Origin: Mycobacterium sp. OAS707
Lineage (GTDB): Bacteria > Actinomycetota > Actinomycetes > Mycobacteriales > Mycobacteriaceae
NCBI RefSeq assembly: GCF_014873705.1
Contig: NZ_JADBDS010000001.1
Location: 558,001 to 622,000, forward strand
Length of the DNA: 64,000 nt
Direction: 5' to 3'
Within the stretch, counting starts at the first letter, position 1, and the number at the start of each line of letters is the position of its first letter. The notes below the pieces were generated by a model. That model did no database searches. It saw only the letters and a program-made list of their open reading frames with translations, and was not told where the DNA came from. The translations under genes were made by a program, and so were the position numbers. Below, piece after piece: positions 10,376 to 19,314 of the stretch.

Positions 10376-10837
10376 TCAACTGCCGATGGGTGCGATGAGT
10401 GTCTGACCGGCCTGCAGCGCCACCGAATCGAGCTGGTTGAGCTCCTGGATGCGCTCGACGACCTGGCTGACCGGCGAGTCGGGCGCAACGCGGTGTGCCA
10501 CTTGCTGCAGCGTCTCCCCGGTCTGCACCTGCACCACGGCCAACTTGGCCGGCACGGGCGCGTCGCCTCCGGTCACCCCGCCGAGCTGCGCGACCAGGCC
10601 CAGCCACACCGTGATGCCTGCCGCGACAAGGGCAAGCAACACCGTGGTCGCCGGGGTGATCGGCCGCCGGCGATGCGATGCCCGCGACATCAGCACGCCG
10701 GTACCGCGGTACCGCATCGGCGCCGCGTCGGGCCTGCTCGCCCGCGGCCGCCTGGTCTCCGCCTGGCGGGACCGCGGCCTGACCACCGGCCTGAGGACCG
10801 AATCCGAGTGGATTTCTCGCGTGTCGAGGATCGCCAT
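10376..10837 (-). CDS. chiZ: LysM protein ChiZ (Rv2719c-like), SOS-linked division inhibitor
   Basis: A 153-residue bitopic membrane protein. The cytoplasmic N-terminus is Arg-rich and disordered, one membrane helix spans about residues 64-86, and a C-terminal LysM domain (about 101-150, containing [14 protein letters not shown]) would bind peptidoglycan outside. In M. tuberculosis the equivalent ChiZ is induced by DNA damage, interacts with the division machinery and has been reported to have cell-wall hydrolase activity. It is divergent from lexA. A near-perfect PafBC/RecA-NDp promoter and LexA-like boxes lie in the 210 bases between them. Confidence 0.88.
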   Translation of the reverse strand: MAILDTREIHSDSVLRPVVRPRSRQAETRRPRASRPDAAPMRYRGTGVLMSRASHRRRPITPATTVLLALVAAGITVWLGLVAQLGGVTGGDAPVPAKLAVVQVQTGETLQQVAHRVAPDSPVSQVVERIQELNQLDSVALQAGQTLIAPIGS

Positions 10838-10863
10838 CTGCTTGCCTTCCGTTCCGGCTTTGT

Positions 10864-10921
10864 TCGCTCTTGTGTTCGAATGCTATCGCTCATGTGTTCG
10901 ATTTGTAGAACATGTGATCGA
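10864..10921. promoter_or_regulatory. Cluster of three degenerate LexA-like boxes upstream of chiZ
   Basis: Three 16-base sites resemble the mycobacterial LexA box TCGAAC-N4-GTTCGA. Those at 10864-10879 (TCGCTCTTGTGTTCGA) and 10886-10901 (TCGCTCATGTGTTCGA) each have one perfect half and two mismatches in the other, and start exactly 22 bases apart. The site at 10906-10921 (TAGAACATGTGATCGA) has one mismatch per half. They lie between the predicted chiZ transcription start and its ATG. The sequences are seen directly; LexA binding is inferred. Confidence 0.45.
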
Positions 10922-10932
10922 ACTGTTGCCAA

Positions 10933-10955
10933 ACGATAGGACAGCCCACCGACAA
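10933..10955 (-). promoter_or_regulatory. RecA-NDp (PafBC-type) promoter of chiZ
   Basis: Read on the minus strand the sequence is TTGTCGGTG, eight bases, then TATCGT. This matches the full consensus TTGTCRGTG-N8-TAnnnT of the LexA-independent DNA-damage promoter of mycobacteria. It predicts a chiZ transcript starting near 10926. Confidence 0.85.
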
Positions 10956-10999
10956 ATTCCGGCCATGCGATCCGCCGGCCGTCCCACAGGCGACACGCC

Positions 11000-11015
11000 T
11001 CGAACACATGTTTGA
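11000..11015. promoter_or_regulatory. LexA box (SOS box) between chiZ and lexA
   Basis: TCGAACACATGTTTGA matches TCGAAC-N4-GTTCGA at 11 of 12 defined positions. It lies 32 bases upstream of the lexA ATG, where LexA would repress its own gene, and about 45 bases upstream of the chiZ damage promoter. Confidence 0.88.
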
Positions 11016-11047
11016 TTATTGGATCGGCGCGGACTACATTCGGCGCC

Positions 11048-11758
11048 ATGAGCGATGACAGCCACCCGAGTGAAGGCACTGCCGGCGCCGATAGCCCCGG
11101 ACGCCGAGGCATCGACAGAGGCCTGACCGAGCGTCAGCGCACCATCCTCGAAGTCATCCGCGCCTCGGTGACCAGTCGTGGCTACCCGCCCAGCATCAGG
11201 GAGATCGGCGATGCGGTCGGGCTGACGTCGACCTCGTCGGTGGCCCATCAACTGCGCACGCTGGAGCGCAAGGGCTACCTGCGACGCGATCCGAACCGCC
11301 CACGTGCGGTCGATGTCCGCGGTTCCGACGAAGGGGTCACGCCGATCGTCGCTACCGACGTCGCGGGCTCAGACGCCCTCCCGGAACCCACATTCGTCCC
11401 GGTGCTCGGCCGCATTGCCGCGGGCGGACCGATCCTGGCCGAAGAGGCGGTCGAAGATGTCTTCCCACTTCCGCGCGAATTGGTCGGCGAGGGGTCGCTG
11501 TTCCTGCTGAAGGTGGTCGGCGATTCGATGGTCGACGCGGCCATCTGCGACGGTGACTGGGTGGTGGTGCGTCAGCAGAACGTGGCCGACAACGGCGACA
11601 TCGTCGCGGCCATGATCGACGGCGAGGCCACGGTCAAGACTTTCAAGCGCACCCGCGGTCAGGTGTGGCTGATGCCGCACAACCCGGCGTTCGATCCCAT
11701 CCCCGGCAATGACGCGGCCGTGCTCGGCAAGGTCGTCACGGTGATCCGCAAGATCTAA
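11048..11758 (+). CDS. lexA: SOS repressor LexA
   Basis: A 236-residue repressor with a self-cleaving protease domain. The N-terminal winged helix (about residues 26-92) includes [17 protein letters not shown]. The cleavage site is Ala125-Gly126 in GRIAAGG, the nucleophile is Ser160 in GDSMVDA and the general base is Lys197 in ATVKTF. These match M. tuberculosis LexA. RecA filaments trigger the cleavage. The start at 11048 was chosen because MSDDSH fits the family; an ATG at 11012 would put the SOS box inside the gene. The stop overlaps the end of the convergent LGFP gene by 4 bases. Confidence 0.96.
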   Translation: MSDDSHPSEGTAGADSPGRRGIDRGLTERQRTILEVIRASVTSRGYPPSIREIGDAVGLTSTSSVAHQLRTLERKGYLRRDPNRPRAVDVRGSDEGVTPIVATDVAGSDALPEPTFVPVLGRIAAGGPILAEEAVEDVFPLPRELVGEGSLFLLKVVGDSMVDAAICDGDWVVVRQQNVADNGDIVAAMIDGEATVKTFKRTRGQVWLMPHNPAFDPIPGNDAAVLGKVVTVIRKI

Positions 11759-13704
11759 TTCGCCCTGACGAAACCGTTGGTGCGGGCGAGTTCCTCGCTG
11801 GCGAACCAGATTTCGGCGCGCGCGTCATCGTAGAGGGTGGTGCCCGGCGCCCAGTACAACCCCGTCTTGGTGTCCGCCTTGATCGGGTAGCCCTCTGGCG
11901 CCTCGTCGGGATCGTCAAGCGGCAGATGCAGCGCGGTGCCGTTGGGCGACGGTTCGTCGATCTCGATCCGCGCGTGACGTCCGGTGTCGGTCAAGGGGTC
12001 GCGTTCCCCGCCGGTCGGCAGCCGGGTCGGCGTGGTGTCGACCTTATCGGGGTCTTCGTCACTGTCTTGTGGCGCAACGTCTTTCACGGCTCCCGGTGCG
12101 GTGAACCGTTCGCGCGTGGTGTCGGCTTCGTCGTCGTCCTCGTCAGCCTCTTCGGCGTCGTCGGGAGGTTCGGGCGGCGCGCCCCATACGCTCATCGGCG
12201 AGGGGTGGTGCTCCTCGCCGCCGGACATCGACGGCGGCGAACCCAGCCCCTGGTTCGCATAGCGACTGCTGAACAGTTCCGCGGAATGATCGTCTGGATA
12301 CGACGACCCGAATTCGTCCTCGTCCTCGTCATCGAAGAAGTCGTCGTCGGCGCGGCCCCGACGGTTGCGCATCGCCGCGACCGCTACCAGTCCCACCAAC
12401 ACCGCCACCGGAATGATCGCAAGCAGCCACCACCAGCTCCACGCAAACCACTTCGTGCCGTTGCTATTTGAGCTCTGCGGGTTGGCGGGCGGCGCCTTGG
12501 GTGCTTCCTGTCCCGGCACCTGCAACCCGGCGAGCTGCGAAGCCAGGCTCGCGGGCTCGGTGCTGAAGGAATTCTTGGAGCGATCCCAGGAAACGACGCC
12601 ACCGCTGAACCGCTGTGTGACCACATTCCCGTTCTCGGTCTGGTCGGCCATGGGGGCGCCAAGCGCGCCCGTTGCGCCGCCCAGCTTGTCCCAGGCCGCG
12701 TTCATCGCGCCGCGCACGATGACGGCACCGTAGTCGGGCGTCCAGAAGATGACCGGCTGGTCCTTACCGGAGAAGGTGGTCATCCGGCTGTTGGGCAGAC
12801 CGCCGTCGACCTCACTGGTGGCCGGCAGGCCCAAGTCGCCCTGCGGCCCTCCGACAGTTTCGTACTTCGCCAGAACCTGTCCGGTGACGACATTGGCTCC
12901 CGTAGCCGGGCTGTAGAAGATCTTGCCGCCGGCGAAATTCTGGCCGAGTCCGTCGGTGCCGATCTTGTACGGCTCGCCTTGCGCTGCGCCCAGCGGACCA
13001 AGCGGTCCCCCCGCGGCGCGCCGTGCCGCGTTGATCGCCGACGTCGGGTCCTCCGGAATCTGCAGGTCGGCTAGCTGTGCGGCGAGCTCAGGCGGAACCG
13101 TCGTGAAGGTTTTGGACTTTCTGTCGTAGGACACCTCACCGTTGGTGAACTTCTGGGTGACGACGTTGCCGCGATACGTCTCGTCGTCGGTTGGCACGCC
13201 CAGCTGTCCCGCCGACCCGCCCAGCTTGTCCCAGGCAGCGTTGATCGGCCCGCGAACGACCCGCGCGCCGGTGTCCGACGTCCAGAAGATGACCGGGTTG
13301 TCCGGCGCGCTGAACGTGGTGTTGCGGCTGTCAGGAGCCTTCCCCGCGCCTTCGTCGATCGTCGGGAAGCCGAGGTCGCCGTCCGCGGGCCCGCCCAGCG
13401 ACATGTATTTGTCGAGGATCGCGCCCATCATGGCGTGGGCGCCGGTGGCCGGTGTGAAGAAGATCTTGCCGCCGGGAAAGTTCTGGCCGAAGCCGTCACC
13501 GGCCGGATAGACGCCGCCGTCCTTCGGGCCGAGCGGGCCGGTATCGCCGCCGGTGGCCTGCCACGCCGCCGTGATCGCGGCATCGGCATCGTCCTGGGGG
13601 GTGGCCACCGCGACGGGTGCGAACCAGAGCAGCGCCGCAGCACTCAGCAGGCCGATGGTCGTTCGCGCGATCAGGCCCCTGCCCACCATGCCCCGTTTCG
13701 TCAT
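11755..13704 (-). CDS. LGFP-repeat cell-wall protein with C-terminal membrane anchor
   Basis: A 649-residue exported protein equivalent to Rv2721c. A signal peptide ends near VAVA-TPQDD. Two blocks of several LGFP repeats follow, each with the same pattern of motifs such as [33 protein letters not shown] and [10 protein letters not shown]; the blocks are near-copies, separated by a spacer around residue 220. One membrane helix (about residues 440-465) precedes a long, very acidic cytoplasmic tail of about 180 residues. LGFP repeats are thought to bind arabinogalactan. It may link the cell wall to the cytoplasm. Starts at 13740 and 13689 are also possible; none has a strong ribosome site. No enzymatic domain is seen. 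Confidence 0.83.
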   Translation of the reverse strand: MTKRGMVGRGLIARTTIGLLSAAALLWFAPVAVATPQDDADAAITAAWQATGGDTGPLGPKDGGVYPAGDGFGQNFPGGKIFFTPATGAHAMMGAILDKYMSLGGPADGDLGFPTIDEGAGKAPDSRNTTFSAPDNPVIFWTSDTGARVVRGPINAAWDKLGGSAGQLGVPTDDETYRGNVVTQKFTNGEVSYDRKSKTFTTVPPELAAQLADLQIPEDPTSAINAARRAAGGPLGPLGAAQGEPYKIGTDGLGQNFAGGKIFYSPATGANVVTGQVLAKYETVGGPQGDLGLPATSEVDGGLPNSRMTTFSGKDQPVIFWTPDYGAVIVRGAMNAAWDKLGGATGALGAPMADQTENGNVVTQRFSGGVVSWDRSKNSFSTEPASLASQLAGLQVPGQEAPKAPPANPQSSNSNGTKWFAWSWWWLLAIIPVAVLVGLVAVAAMRNRRGRADDDFFDDEDEDEFGSSYPDDHSAELFSSRYANQGLGSPPSMSGGEEHHPSPMSVWGAPPEPPDDAEEADEDDDEADTTRERFTAPGAVKDVAPQDSDEDPDKVDTTPTRLPTGGERDPLTDTGRHARIEIDEPSPNGTALHLPLDDPDEAPEGYPIKADTKTGLYWAPGTTLYDDARAEIWFASEELARTNGFVRAN

Positions 13705-13812
13705 CAGACAGGTCACGTTGATGATGGCGTTCGTGACCATGCCAGACGACGATAACCAAGCTCGACGTGCGATACGGCGCAACCCGGTGTTCGGCGTGCC
13801 GTTGCGCGTTGG

Positions 13813-14973
13813 CTAGACGCCCATGCTGCGGCCGATGATCTCCTTCATGATCTCTGTGGTGCCGCCGTAGATGGTCTGCACGCGGGCGTCGAGATACGCC
13901 CTGGCGACCGGATATTCGCGCATGTAGCCATAGCCGCCGTGTAGTTGCAGGCATCGGTCGATCAGATGCACCTGCTTTTCGGTGGAGTACCACTTCGCCA
14001 TCGCCGCCTGCTCGGCGGTCAGCTTCTCCTCGAGATGTAGCTTGAGGAACTCGTCGACCATCATGCGCACCACGGTGGCCTCGGTGGCGAGCTCGGCCAA
14101 CAGGAACCGGCTGTTCTGCTGGCTACCGATCGGGCGGCCAAATGCCTTGCGCTCCTTGGTGTATTGCAGGGTCTCCTCGAGAACGGCCTCCATCGCCGCG
14201 GCCGCCATCACTGCGATGCCGATCCGCTCCTGGGGCAGATTCTGCATCAGGTAAATGAAGCCGTGGCCCTCCTCGCCGAGCAGGTTCTCCGCGGGCACCT
14301 TCACGTCGGTGAAGGACAGTTCTGCGGTGTCCTGAGCGTCGAGGCCGATCTTGTCGAGTTTGCGGCCGCGCTCGAAACCCTCCATTTCACGCTCGACGAC
14401 GAGCAGCGAGAAACCCATCGCGCCCTTGTCCGGATCGGTCTGGGCCACCACGATCACCAGGTCGGCGTTGATCCCGTTGGTGATGAATGTCTTCGCACCG
14501 TTGAGGATGTAATGGTCGCCCTCTTTGACGGCGCGCGTCTTGATGCCCTGCAGGTCGCTGCCGGTGCCCGGTTCGGTCATCGCGATCGCGGTGATGGTCT
14601 CCCCGGTGCAGAACTGCGGCAGCCACCGCTGCTTCTGCTCTTCGTTCGCCAATCGCAGCAGGTAGGGCATGACGACATCGTTGTGAAGGCCGAAGCCGAT
14701 GCCGCTGTACCGCCCAGCGACGGTCTCCTCGTTGATGACCACGTTGTAGCGGAAGTCCGGATTGCCACCGCCGCCGTACTCCTCGGGCACCGCCATGCCG
14801 AGAAAGCCCTGCTTACCGGCTTCCAGCCAGACGCCGCGGTCGACGATCTTCTCTCGCTCCCACTGCTCGTGGTACGGCGCCACGTGCCGCTCGAGGAAGG
14901 CGCGATAGGACTCGCGGAACAGATCGTGCTCGGGCTCGAACAGGGTGCGGTCGTATTTGACGACGCTGCCCAT
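13813..14973 (-). CDS. fadE20: Acyl-CoA dehydrogenase FadE20
   Basis: A 386-residue flavoprotein catalysing alpha,beta-dehydrogenation of acyl-CoA thioesters in the cytosol. Family motifs are AMTEPGTGSDLQGI (FAD site), LPQERIGIA and the C-terminal LHGGYGYMREYPVARAYLDAR. The usual base near the C-terminus is replaced by Gly in IYGGTTEIM. As in long-chain and isovaleryl enzymes, the base is more likely the Glu in MEAVLEET, which is inference. A strong GGAGG sits about eight bases upstream of the ATG at 14973. The position matches Rv2724c. A palindromic candidate operator lies 47 bases upstream. Confidence 0.93.
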   Translation of the reverse strand: MGSVVKYDRTLFEPEHDLFRESYRAFLERHVAPYHEQWEREKIVDRGVWLEAGKQGFLGMAVPEEYGGGGNPDFRYNVVINEETVAGRYSGIGFGLHNDVVMPYLLRLANEEQKQRWLPQFCTGETITAIAMTEPGTGSDLQGIKTRAVKEGDHYILNGAKTFITNGINADLVIVVAQTDPDKGAMGFSLLVVEREMEGFERGRKLDKIGLDAQDTAELSFTDVKVPAENLLGEEGHGFIYLMQNLPQERIGIAVMAAAAMEAVLEETLQYTKERKAFGRPIGSQQNSRFLLAELATEATVVRMMVDEFLKLHLEEKLTAEQAAMAKWYSTEKQVHLIDRCLQLHGGYGYMREYPVARAYLDARVQTIYGGTTEIMKEIIGRSMGV

Positions 14974-15019
14974 GGCGGACCTCCATGAGTTGGTACGGGC
15001 TGTTACCGCCAAACGTACC

Positions 15020-15039
15020 CCATCCAACCGGATGGTTGG
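15020..15039. promoter_or_regulatory. Overlapping palindromes upstream of fadE20 (candidate operator)
   Basis: CCATCCAACCGGATGGTTGG contains two nested inverted repeats, CCATCC/GGATGG and CCAACC/GGTTGG, each with a 4-base centre. It lies in the 123-base gap between divergent fadE20 and the molybdoenzyme gene. This shape suits a TetR-type repressor site, but no regulator gene is adjacent, so the call is tentative. Confidence 0.35.
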
Positions 15040-15096
15040 GCGGTGGGCGGTGTCGTCGACCAGAGACTGTCGTGAGCAGGACTTAGACTCGCTGGC

Positions 15097-17385
15097 GTGC
15101 CGCATGCCCCGACGAGCCTGACGCATTGGGGCGGATTCTCGGCGGAGATCGAGTCCGGCGACATCGCTTCGGTGACAGCACTGGCCTGCGACGCCGACCC
15201 GTCTCCACTGCTGGGAAACCTGCCCGGCGCGATCCGGCATCGTGCCCGCATCGCAACCCCGGCGGTCCGGCGCGGCTGGTTGCGCGACGGGCCCGGGCCG
15301 AGCTCACGTCGCGGCGCCGACGAGTTCGTCTCCGTCTCATGGGACGAGCTCACCGAACTGCTGTCCGGTGAGCTGAAGCGGGTCATCGACGCACACGGAA
15401 ACGAGGCCATTTTCGGCGGCTCGTACGGCTGGGCCAGCGCCGGCCGGTTTCACCACGCCCAGAGCCAAGTCCATCGGTTCCTCAAACTCCTTGGCGGATA
15501 TACCTTTTCGCGACATTCCTACAGCCTCGGCGCCACCGGCGTCATCATGCCGCGGGTGGTGGGCACGCACAACGACCTGTTCAAGCGATCCACCGCGTGG
15601 GACGTCATCGTCGAGCACACGGATCTGCTGGTCTGCTTCGGCGGACTTGCCATGAAGAACACCGGAACCAACCACGGCGGCACCACCAGGCACCCGGCCC
15701 GCGACGCGCTACGCCGGTTCCGCGACCGTGGCGGACGCATCGTCTCGTTCTCGCCGTTGCGCGACGACGTCGACGGCGACTGCGAATGGCACGCGCCGGT
15801 GCCCGGCACCGATGTCGCGATCATGCTGGCGCTGGCCTACGTGTTGGCAACCGAATCGCTGGCCGATCGGGACTTCCTGAGCACCTACTGCACCGGCTAT
15901 GACCGCTTCGAGCGCTATCTGCTCGGTCTCGACGACGGCGTGCCGAAATCCCCGCACTGGGCCGCACAGATCTGCGGATTGCCCGCCGAGGAGCTGACAG
16001 CGCTTGCGCGACGGATGGCTGCGGCGCGCACCATCGTCACCGTCAGCTGGTCGCTACAGCGGATCCGGCACGGTGAGCAGGCGCCGTGGATGGGACTCAC
16101 GCTCGCCGCGATGCTTGGCCAAATCGGCCTTCCCGGAGGCGGTTTCGGGCACGGCTACGGCTCCATGAACGAACCGGGTCTGCCGCCGCTGCGCTTTGGG
16201 CTGCCCAAACTGCCGCAGGGTCCCAACCCGGTGCAGACGTTCATCCCCGTTGCGGCCATCAGCGACATGCTGCTGCACCCCGGCGAACCGTTCGACTACA
16301 ACGGCAGGCGGCTGACCTACCCCGATATCAAATTGGTGTACTGGGCAGGCGGCAACCCGTTTCACCACCACCAGAACATTGCGCGGTTGCGGCGCGCGCT
16401 CGGCCGCGTCGACACGATCGTCGTGCACGACCCGTACTGGACCGCGATGGCCAAACACGCCGACATCGTCGTCCCGTCGACCACCGCTTTCGAGCGCGAC
16501 GACTACTCGGGCTCGCGCAACGATCCGGTGCTGATGGCCATGCCGAAACTCGCAGAGCCCTATGCGCAGTCCCGCGACGACTACACCACATTCGCAGCCC
16601 TGGCCGAGGCCCTCGGGTTCGGCAGTCAATTCACCGAGGGCCGCACCGCGCAGCAGTGGTTGGTGCACCTATACGAGAAGTGGGCGGCAGAACTGGATTT
16701 CGCGGCGCCGGCCTTCGAGGAGTTCTGGGCGACGGGACAGCTTCGGTTGCCCACCGAGCACGGGCTGACGCTGCTGGCGGACTTCCGCGCGGATCCGGTG
16801 ACGCACCGGTTGAACACGCCGAGCGGGCGCATCGAGATCTTCTCCGCCGACATCGACGGCTTCGGCTACGACGACTGCGCCGGCCACCCGACGTGGTTCG
16901 AGCCCTCCGAATGGCTCGGCGGCGCTCGCGCTGCCGCTTACCCGCTGCACCTGCTGGCGAACCAACCCGCCACGCGGCTGCACAGTCAGTTGGACATCGG
17001 CGCGGTCAGCCAGGCTTCCAAAGTACAAGGGCGTGAACCCATCCGGATGCATCCCGCCGACGCCGGGGCGCGCGGACTGGCCGACGGCGACGTGGTGCGG
17101 GTGTTCAACGACCGCGGCGCCTGCCTGGCCGGGGTCGTGATCGACGACCGCCTTCGCCGCGATGTGGTGCAATTGTCGACCGGTGCGTGGTTCGACCCGG
17201 CCGATCCCACCGACCCGAACACCATGTGTGTGCATGGGAATCCGAATGTGCTCACCGATGACACCGGCACGTCGTCGTTGGCGCAGGGCTGCACGGGCGC
17301 ACACGTGCTGGTCGAGGTGGAGAAGTTCACCGACCCGCTGCCACCGGTGCGGGCACATGAGCCACCGGCGATCGTGGACCGATGA
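15097..17385 (+). CDS. bisC: Molybdopterin oxidoreductase, BisC/TorA type
   Basis: A 762-residue molybdenum enzyme of the DMSO-reductase family, subgroup of biotin sulfoxide and TMAO reductases. The molybdenum ligand is expected to be the Ser in GGSYGWASAGRFHHA; there is no N-terminal Fe-S cysteine motif and no Tat signal, so it should be a one-subunit cytosolic reductase. Other landmarks are WAGGNPFHHHQ, ANQPATRLHSQLD and the C-terminal NPNVLTDDTGTSSLAQGC. The likely substrate is an S-oxide or N-oxide such as biotin or methionine sulfoxide. The next gene overlaps its stop (ATGA), so the two are translationally coupled. It is not at this position in M. tuberculosis. Confidence 0.88.
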   Translation: MPHAPTSLTHWGGFSAEIESGDIASVTALACDADPSPLLGNLPGAIRHRARIATPAVRRGWLRDGPGPSSRRGADEFVSVSWDELTELLSGELKRVIDAHGNEAIFGGSYGWASAGRFHHAQSQVHRFLKLLGGYTFSRHSYSLGATGVIMPRVVGTHNDLFKRSTAWDVIVEHTDLLVCFGGLAMKNTGTNHGGTTRHPARDALRRFRDRGGRIVSFSPLRDDVDGDCEWHAPVPGTDVAIMLALAYVLATESLADRDFLSTYCTGYDRFERYLLGLDDGVPKSPHWAAQICGLPAEELTALARRMAAARTIVTVSWSLQRIRHGEQAPWMGLTLAAMLGQIGLPGGGFGHGYGSMNEPGLPPLRFGLPKLPQGPNPVQTFIPVAAISDMLLHPGEPFDYNGRRLTYPDIKLVYWAGGNPFHHHQNIARLRRALGRVDTIVVHDPYWTAMAKHADIVVPSTTAFERDDYSGSRNDPVLMAMPKLAEPYAQSRDDYTTFAALAEALGFGSQFTEGRTAQQWLVHLYEKWAAELDFAAPAFEEFWATGQLRLPTEHGLTLLADFRADPVTHRLNTPSGRIEIFSADIDGFGYDDCAGHPTWFEPSEWLGGARAAAYPLHLLANQPATRLHSQLDIGAVSQASKVQGREPIRMHPADAGARGLADGDVVRVFNDRGACLAGVVIDDRLRRDVVQLSTGAWFDPADPTDPNTMCVHGNPNVLTDDTGTSSLAQGCTGAHVLVEVEKFTDPLPPVRAHEPPAIVDR

Positions 17386-17885
17386 CCGAGGCGCTGACGG
17401 TCGAAGAGCGCGGCCGGACAATCACATTCACGTTCGAGGACATGATGCGCTATCACGGTCCGCACTCCCCCGCCGGAGTCGCAATAGCGTTCAAGGCCAT
17501 GCAGCGTGCATTCGCAGCGCTATCCCCCGACCGTGCTCCTGAACGTCGAACAATCCACATACGCACGGCTTTTCGGGGTCCCGGGGCGCGCGACGGCTTC
17601 GAAGTCGTGACGCGGGCGGTGTCCGACGGCCGCTACACCGTCGACCGCACGCTGGTCAGGACGGACCGCGGTCGGCTACTCGAGGATTTCGTGTTCATCG
17701 TCGGCATCGGCGACGGCTCCGCCACGCTGCTGCTGCGCCAAGGATTCGTCACCGATGAATTCATTGATCTGGCACGCACCGAAAACCGCACCGATGTACA
17801 GGAGCGACGGCTCGACGAGTTGAAGGCCCAACTGGCTCAACGGGTGATGAGTGCAAGAGGCGAGGACCTGTTCGACACCGCCTGA
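17382..17885 (+). CDS. Uncharacterised protein coupled to bisC, possible FmdE-like fold
   Basis: A 167-residue soluble protein overlapping the bisC stop by 4 bases. I do not firmly recognise it. Its N-terminal third, RYHGPHSPAGVAIAFKAMQRAF, reads like the FmdE-family pattern FHGHxCPGLALGxRxA with the Cys replaced by Ser, and GARDGFEVVTRAVSDG resembles the later substrate-loop motif. FmdE-like proteins are often found beside molybdenum enzymes, so it may be a chaperone or insertion factor for BisC. That is inference. It could equally be an unrelated partner. There are no membrane segments and no cysteines that would form a metal site. Confidence 0.65.
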   Translation: MTEALTVEERGRTITFTFEDMMRYHGPHSPAGVAIAFKAMQRAFAALSPDRAPERRTIHIRTAFRGPGARDGFEVVTRAVSDGRYTVDRTLVRTDRGRLLEDFVFIVGIGDGSATLLLRQGFVTDEFIDLARTENRTDVQERRLDELKAQLAQRVMSARGEDLFDTA

Positions 17886-17954
17886 TGGACGTGAGCTGGC
17901 CCACTATCTACCCGCCATATGTTTGCCGACCCGCGGTTTTGGGGATTCCGGGGG

Positions 17955-17991
17955 CACGTGATCGCCCGATCACACGTGATCGTCCCGATCA
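17955..17991 (+). repeat. Tandem palindromic repeat before the CsbD gene
   Basis: Two directly adjacent copies of CACGTGATCGCCCGATCA (the second has one extra T) cover 17955-17972 and 17973-17991. Each contains TGATCG...CGATCA, itself an inverted repeat. The second copy runs straight into the AGGAGG ribosome site of the CsbD gene, so it could be an operator or a structured leader. Confidence 0.7.
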
Positions 17992-18005
17992 GGAGGGTGA
18001 AGTCA

Positions 18006-18245
18006 ATGTCAGACAAGAACAGTGGGCCCGAGGAAGCAATCAAGGGCGTCGTCGAGGGCGTTAAGGGCAAGGCCAAAGAGGTAGTCGGCGCCGTCGCGGG
18101 CCGCGATGACCTTTATCGCGAAGGCCAGGCACAGCAGGACAAGGCCGACGCCCAGCGCAATGCCGCGCAGAAAGAGGCCGAAGCCGAAAGCGCTCGGGCC
18201 GCAGCCAAGACCGCTGAGAAGCGCCAGGAAGCCGAGCAGCGGTAA
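18006..18245 (+). CDS. CsbD-family stress protein
   Basis: A 79-residue hydrophilic, Ala/Lys/Glu-rich protein. The CsbD signature is VKGKAKEVVGAVAGRDDLYREGQAQQ, followed by a helical coiled-coil-like tail. In Bacillus and other bacteria CsbD proteins are general-stress proteins of unknown action. A perfect AGGAGG lies nine bases upstream of the ATG. A tandem palindrome sits just before that and a strong terminator just after the stop, so it is a free-standing transcript. Confidence 0.85.
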   Translation: MSDKNSGPEEAIKGVVEGVKGKAKEVVGAVAGRDDLYREGQAQQDKADAQRNAAQKEAEAESARAAAKTAEKRQEAEQR

Positions 18246-18264
18246 CACCTTAACGGAATACGCA

Positions 18265-18300
18265 CAGACGCAAGGGAACCCGAGGGGAACCTTGCGTCTG
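18265..18300 (+). terminator. Terminator after the CsbD gene
   Basis: CAGACGCAAGG at 18265-18275 pairs with its complement at 18290-18300 around a 14-base loop, followed by a T-rich tail. It lies between the convergent CsbD and GvpL/GvpF-like genes and can serve both. Confidence 0.82.
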
Positions 18301-18315
18301 TTCGTATTTGTTGCG

Positions 18316-19104
18316 TCAGATCGCGATCAGATCTTCAGCAAACGAGTAGGGCGGCCACGGTCCGGTCACTTCGATTGTTATTCTGGCAGTTGACTTTTCG
18401 AGCGCGGTGATGGTTTCCATGAACAGGCCCACCACATCACCGTCCACCAGATAGGACCCGTCGAGCACCGTCCAGGGACCCTTGCCCGACGGGTTGTCAT
18501 CGACCGGCGATTTCCGCTTACCGTCGACGGCACAGCGCAACAGAACCACGTGTATCCGGTCGGCCTCCGCCGCCGCTAGTTGGTATCCCTCGTGCTGGGC
18601 GGCGAGCTGCCGTCGTCGACGCAATAGGTGTGCAGCAGGCGACAGACCCGCCGTGGACGCTGAATGAATCAAATCGCCTTGAATTGCCAGGCTTTTGGGG
18701 TCTGCATACGCTTTCACACCGAGTTCGTCTCGGCCCGACATCCGGCGCAGTGCCATGTCAATGTCCTCGTGCTCGTTCAGTAGAAGCTGGCAGACTCGCC
18801 GGTCGTCGCGGTAGATCGTGGCCGGGCGCACTGGAAGCACAGGGCCGCCGCCGCGCACCGCGCTGACCACCGCGTTATGCGCGCGGGCATTGGCCGCGAA
18901 CCAATCGGCATCGTTGAAGTTGCGTGCCAGGCCCTCCCCCCTGAACTCGTCGAGCCCGACGGTGCCGACCACTGCCGCCAGACCACCGCCGAGGACGGCG
19001 CGCACGGGTTCGTCGGCGACCCCGCGCAGGTCGGCCGTGTGCTTCTCAGCGCAGACCGCCCGCGTGATCGCGTACACCCAGACCCCGAGGTCCTCATCGG
19101 CCAT
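18316..19104 (-). CDS. GvpL/GvpF-family gas vesicle protein homologue (orphan)
   Basis: A 262-residue soluble protein with the GvpL/GvpF family layout. The opening is VWVYAITR, the middle carries AHNAVVSAVRGGGPVLPVRPATIYRDD, and the C-terminus ends with ITIEVTGPWPPYSFAEDL, the most conserved family motif. GvpF and GvpL are accessory proteins of gas vesicle assembly. No gvpA or other gvp gene is visible in the window, so either it is a stray copy or it has another role. The upstream 210 bases to the amidase hold no gene. The family call is strong; the function here is open. Confidence 0.85.
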   Translation of the reverse strand: MADEDLGVWVYAITRAVCAEKHTADLRGVADEPVRAVLGGGLAAVVGTVGLDEFRGEGLARNFNDADWFAANARAHNAVVSAVRGGGPVLPVRPATIYRDDRRVCQLLLNEHEDIDMALRRMSGRDELGVKAYADPKSLAIQGDLIHSASTAGLSPAAHLLRRRRQLAAQHEGYQLAAAEADRIHVVLLRCAVDGKRKSPVDDNPSGKGPWTVLDGSYLVDGDVVGLFMETITALEKSTARITIEVTGPWPPYSFAEDLIAI

Positions 19105-19314
19105 CCGTCACAACCTTTGCTTGTTCAACCATCGGGCGCTTCGCCCATCCATCAGCACTACCCGCTTAACGCCCGCGTCAACCACAACTGTCCAGGTAGA
19201 CACATGTTTTTTCGCAGCCGTAAACGGTGCAAACCTGGGCCGATAGCTGATTACTTACAGAAACGTCTATTTTCTGGCGCTGCCTCGCGGCCGGGTTTCG
19301 CTGCGCTACTCGAG

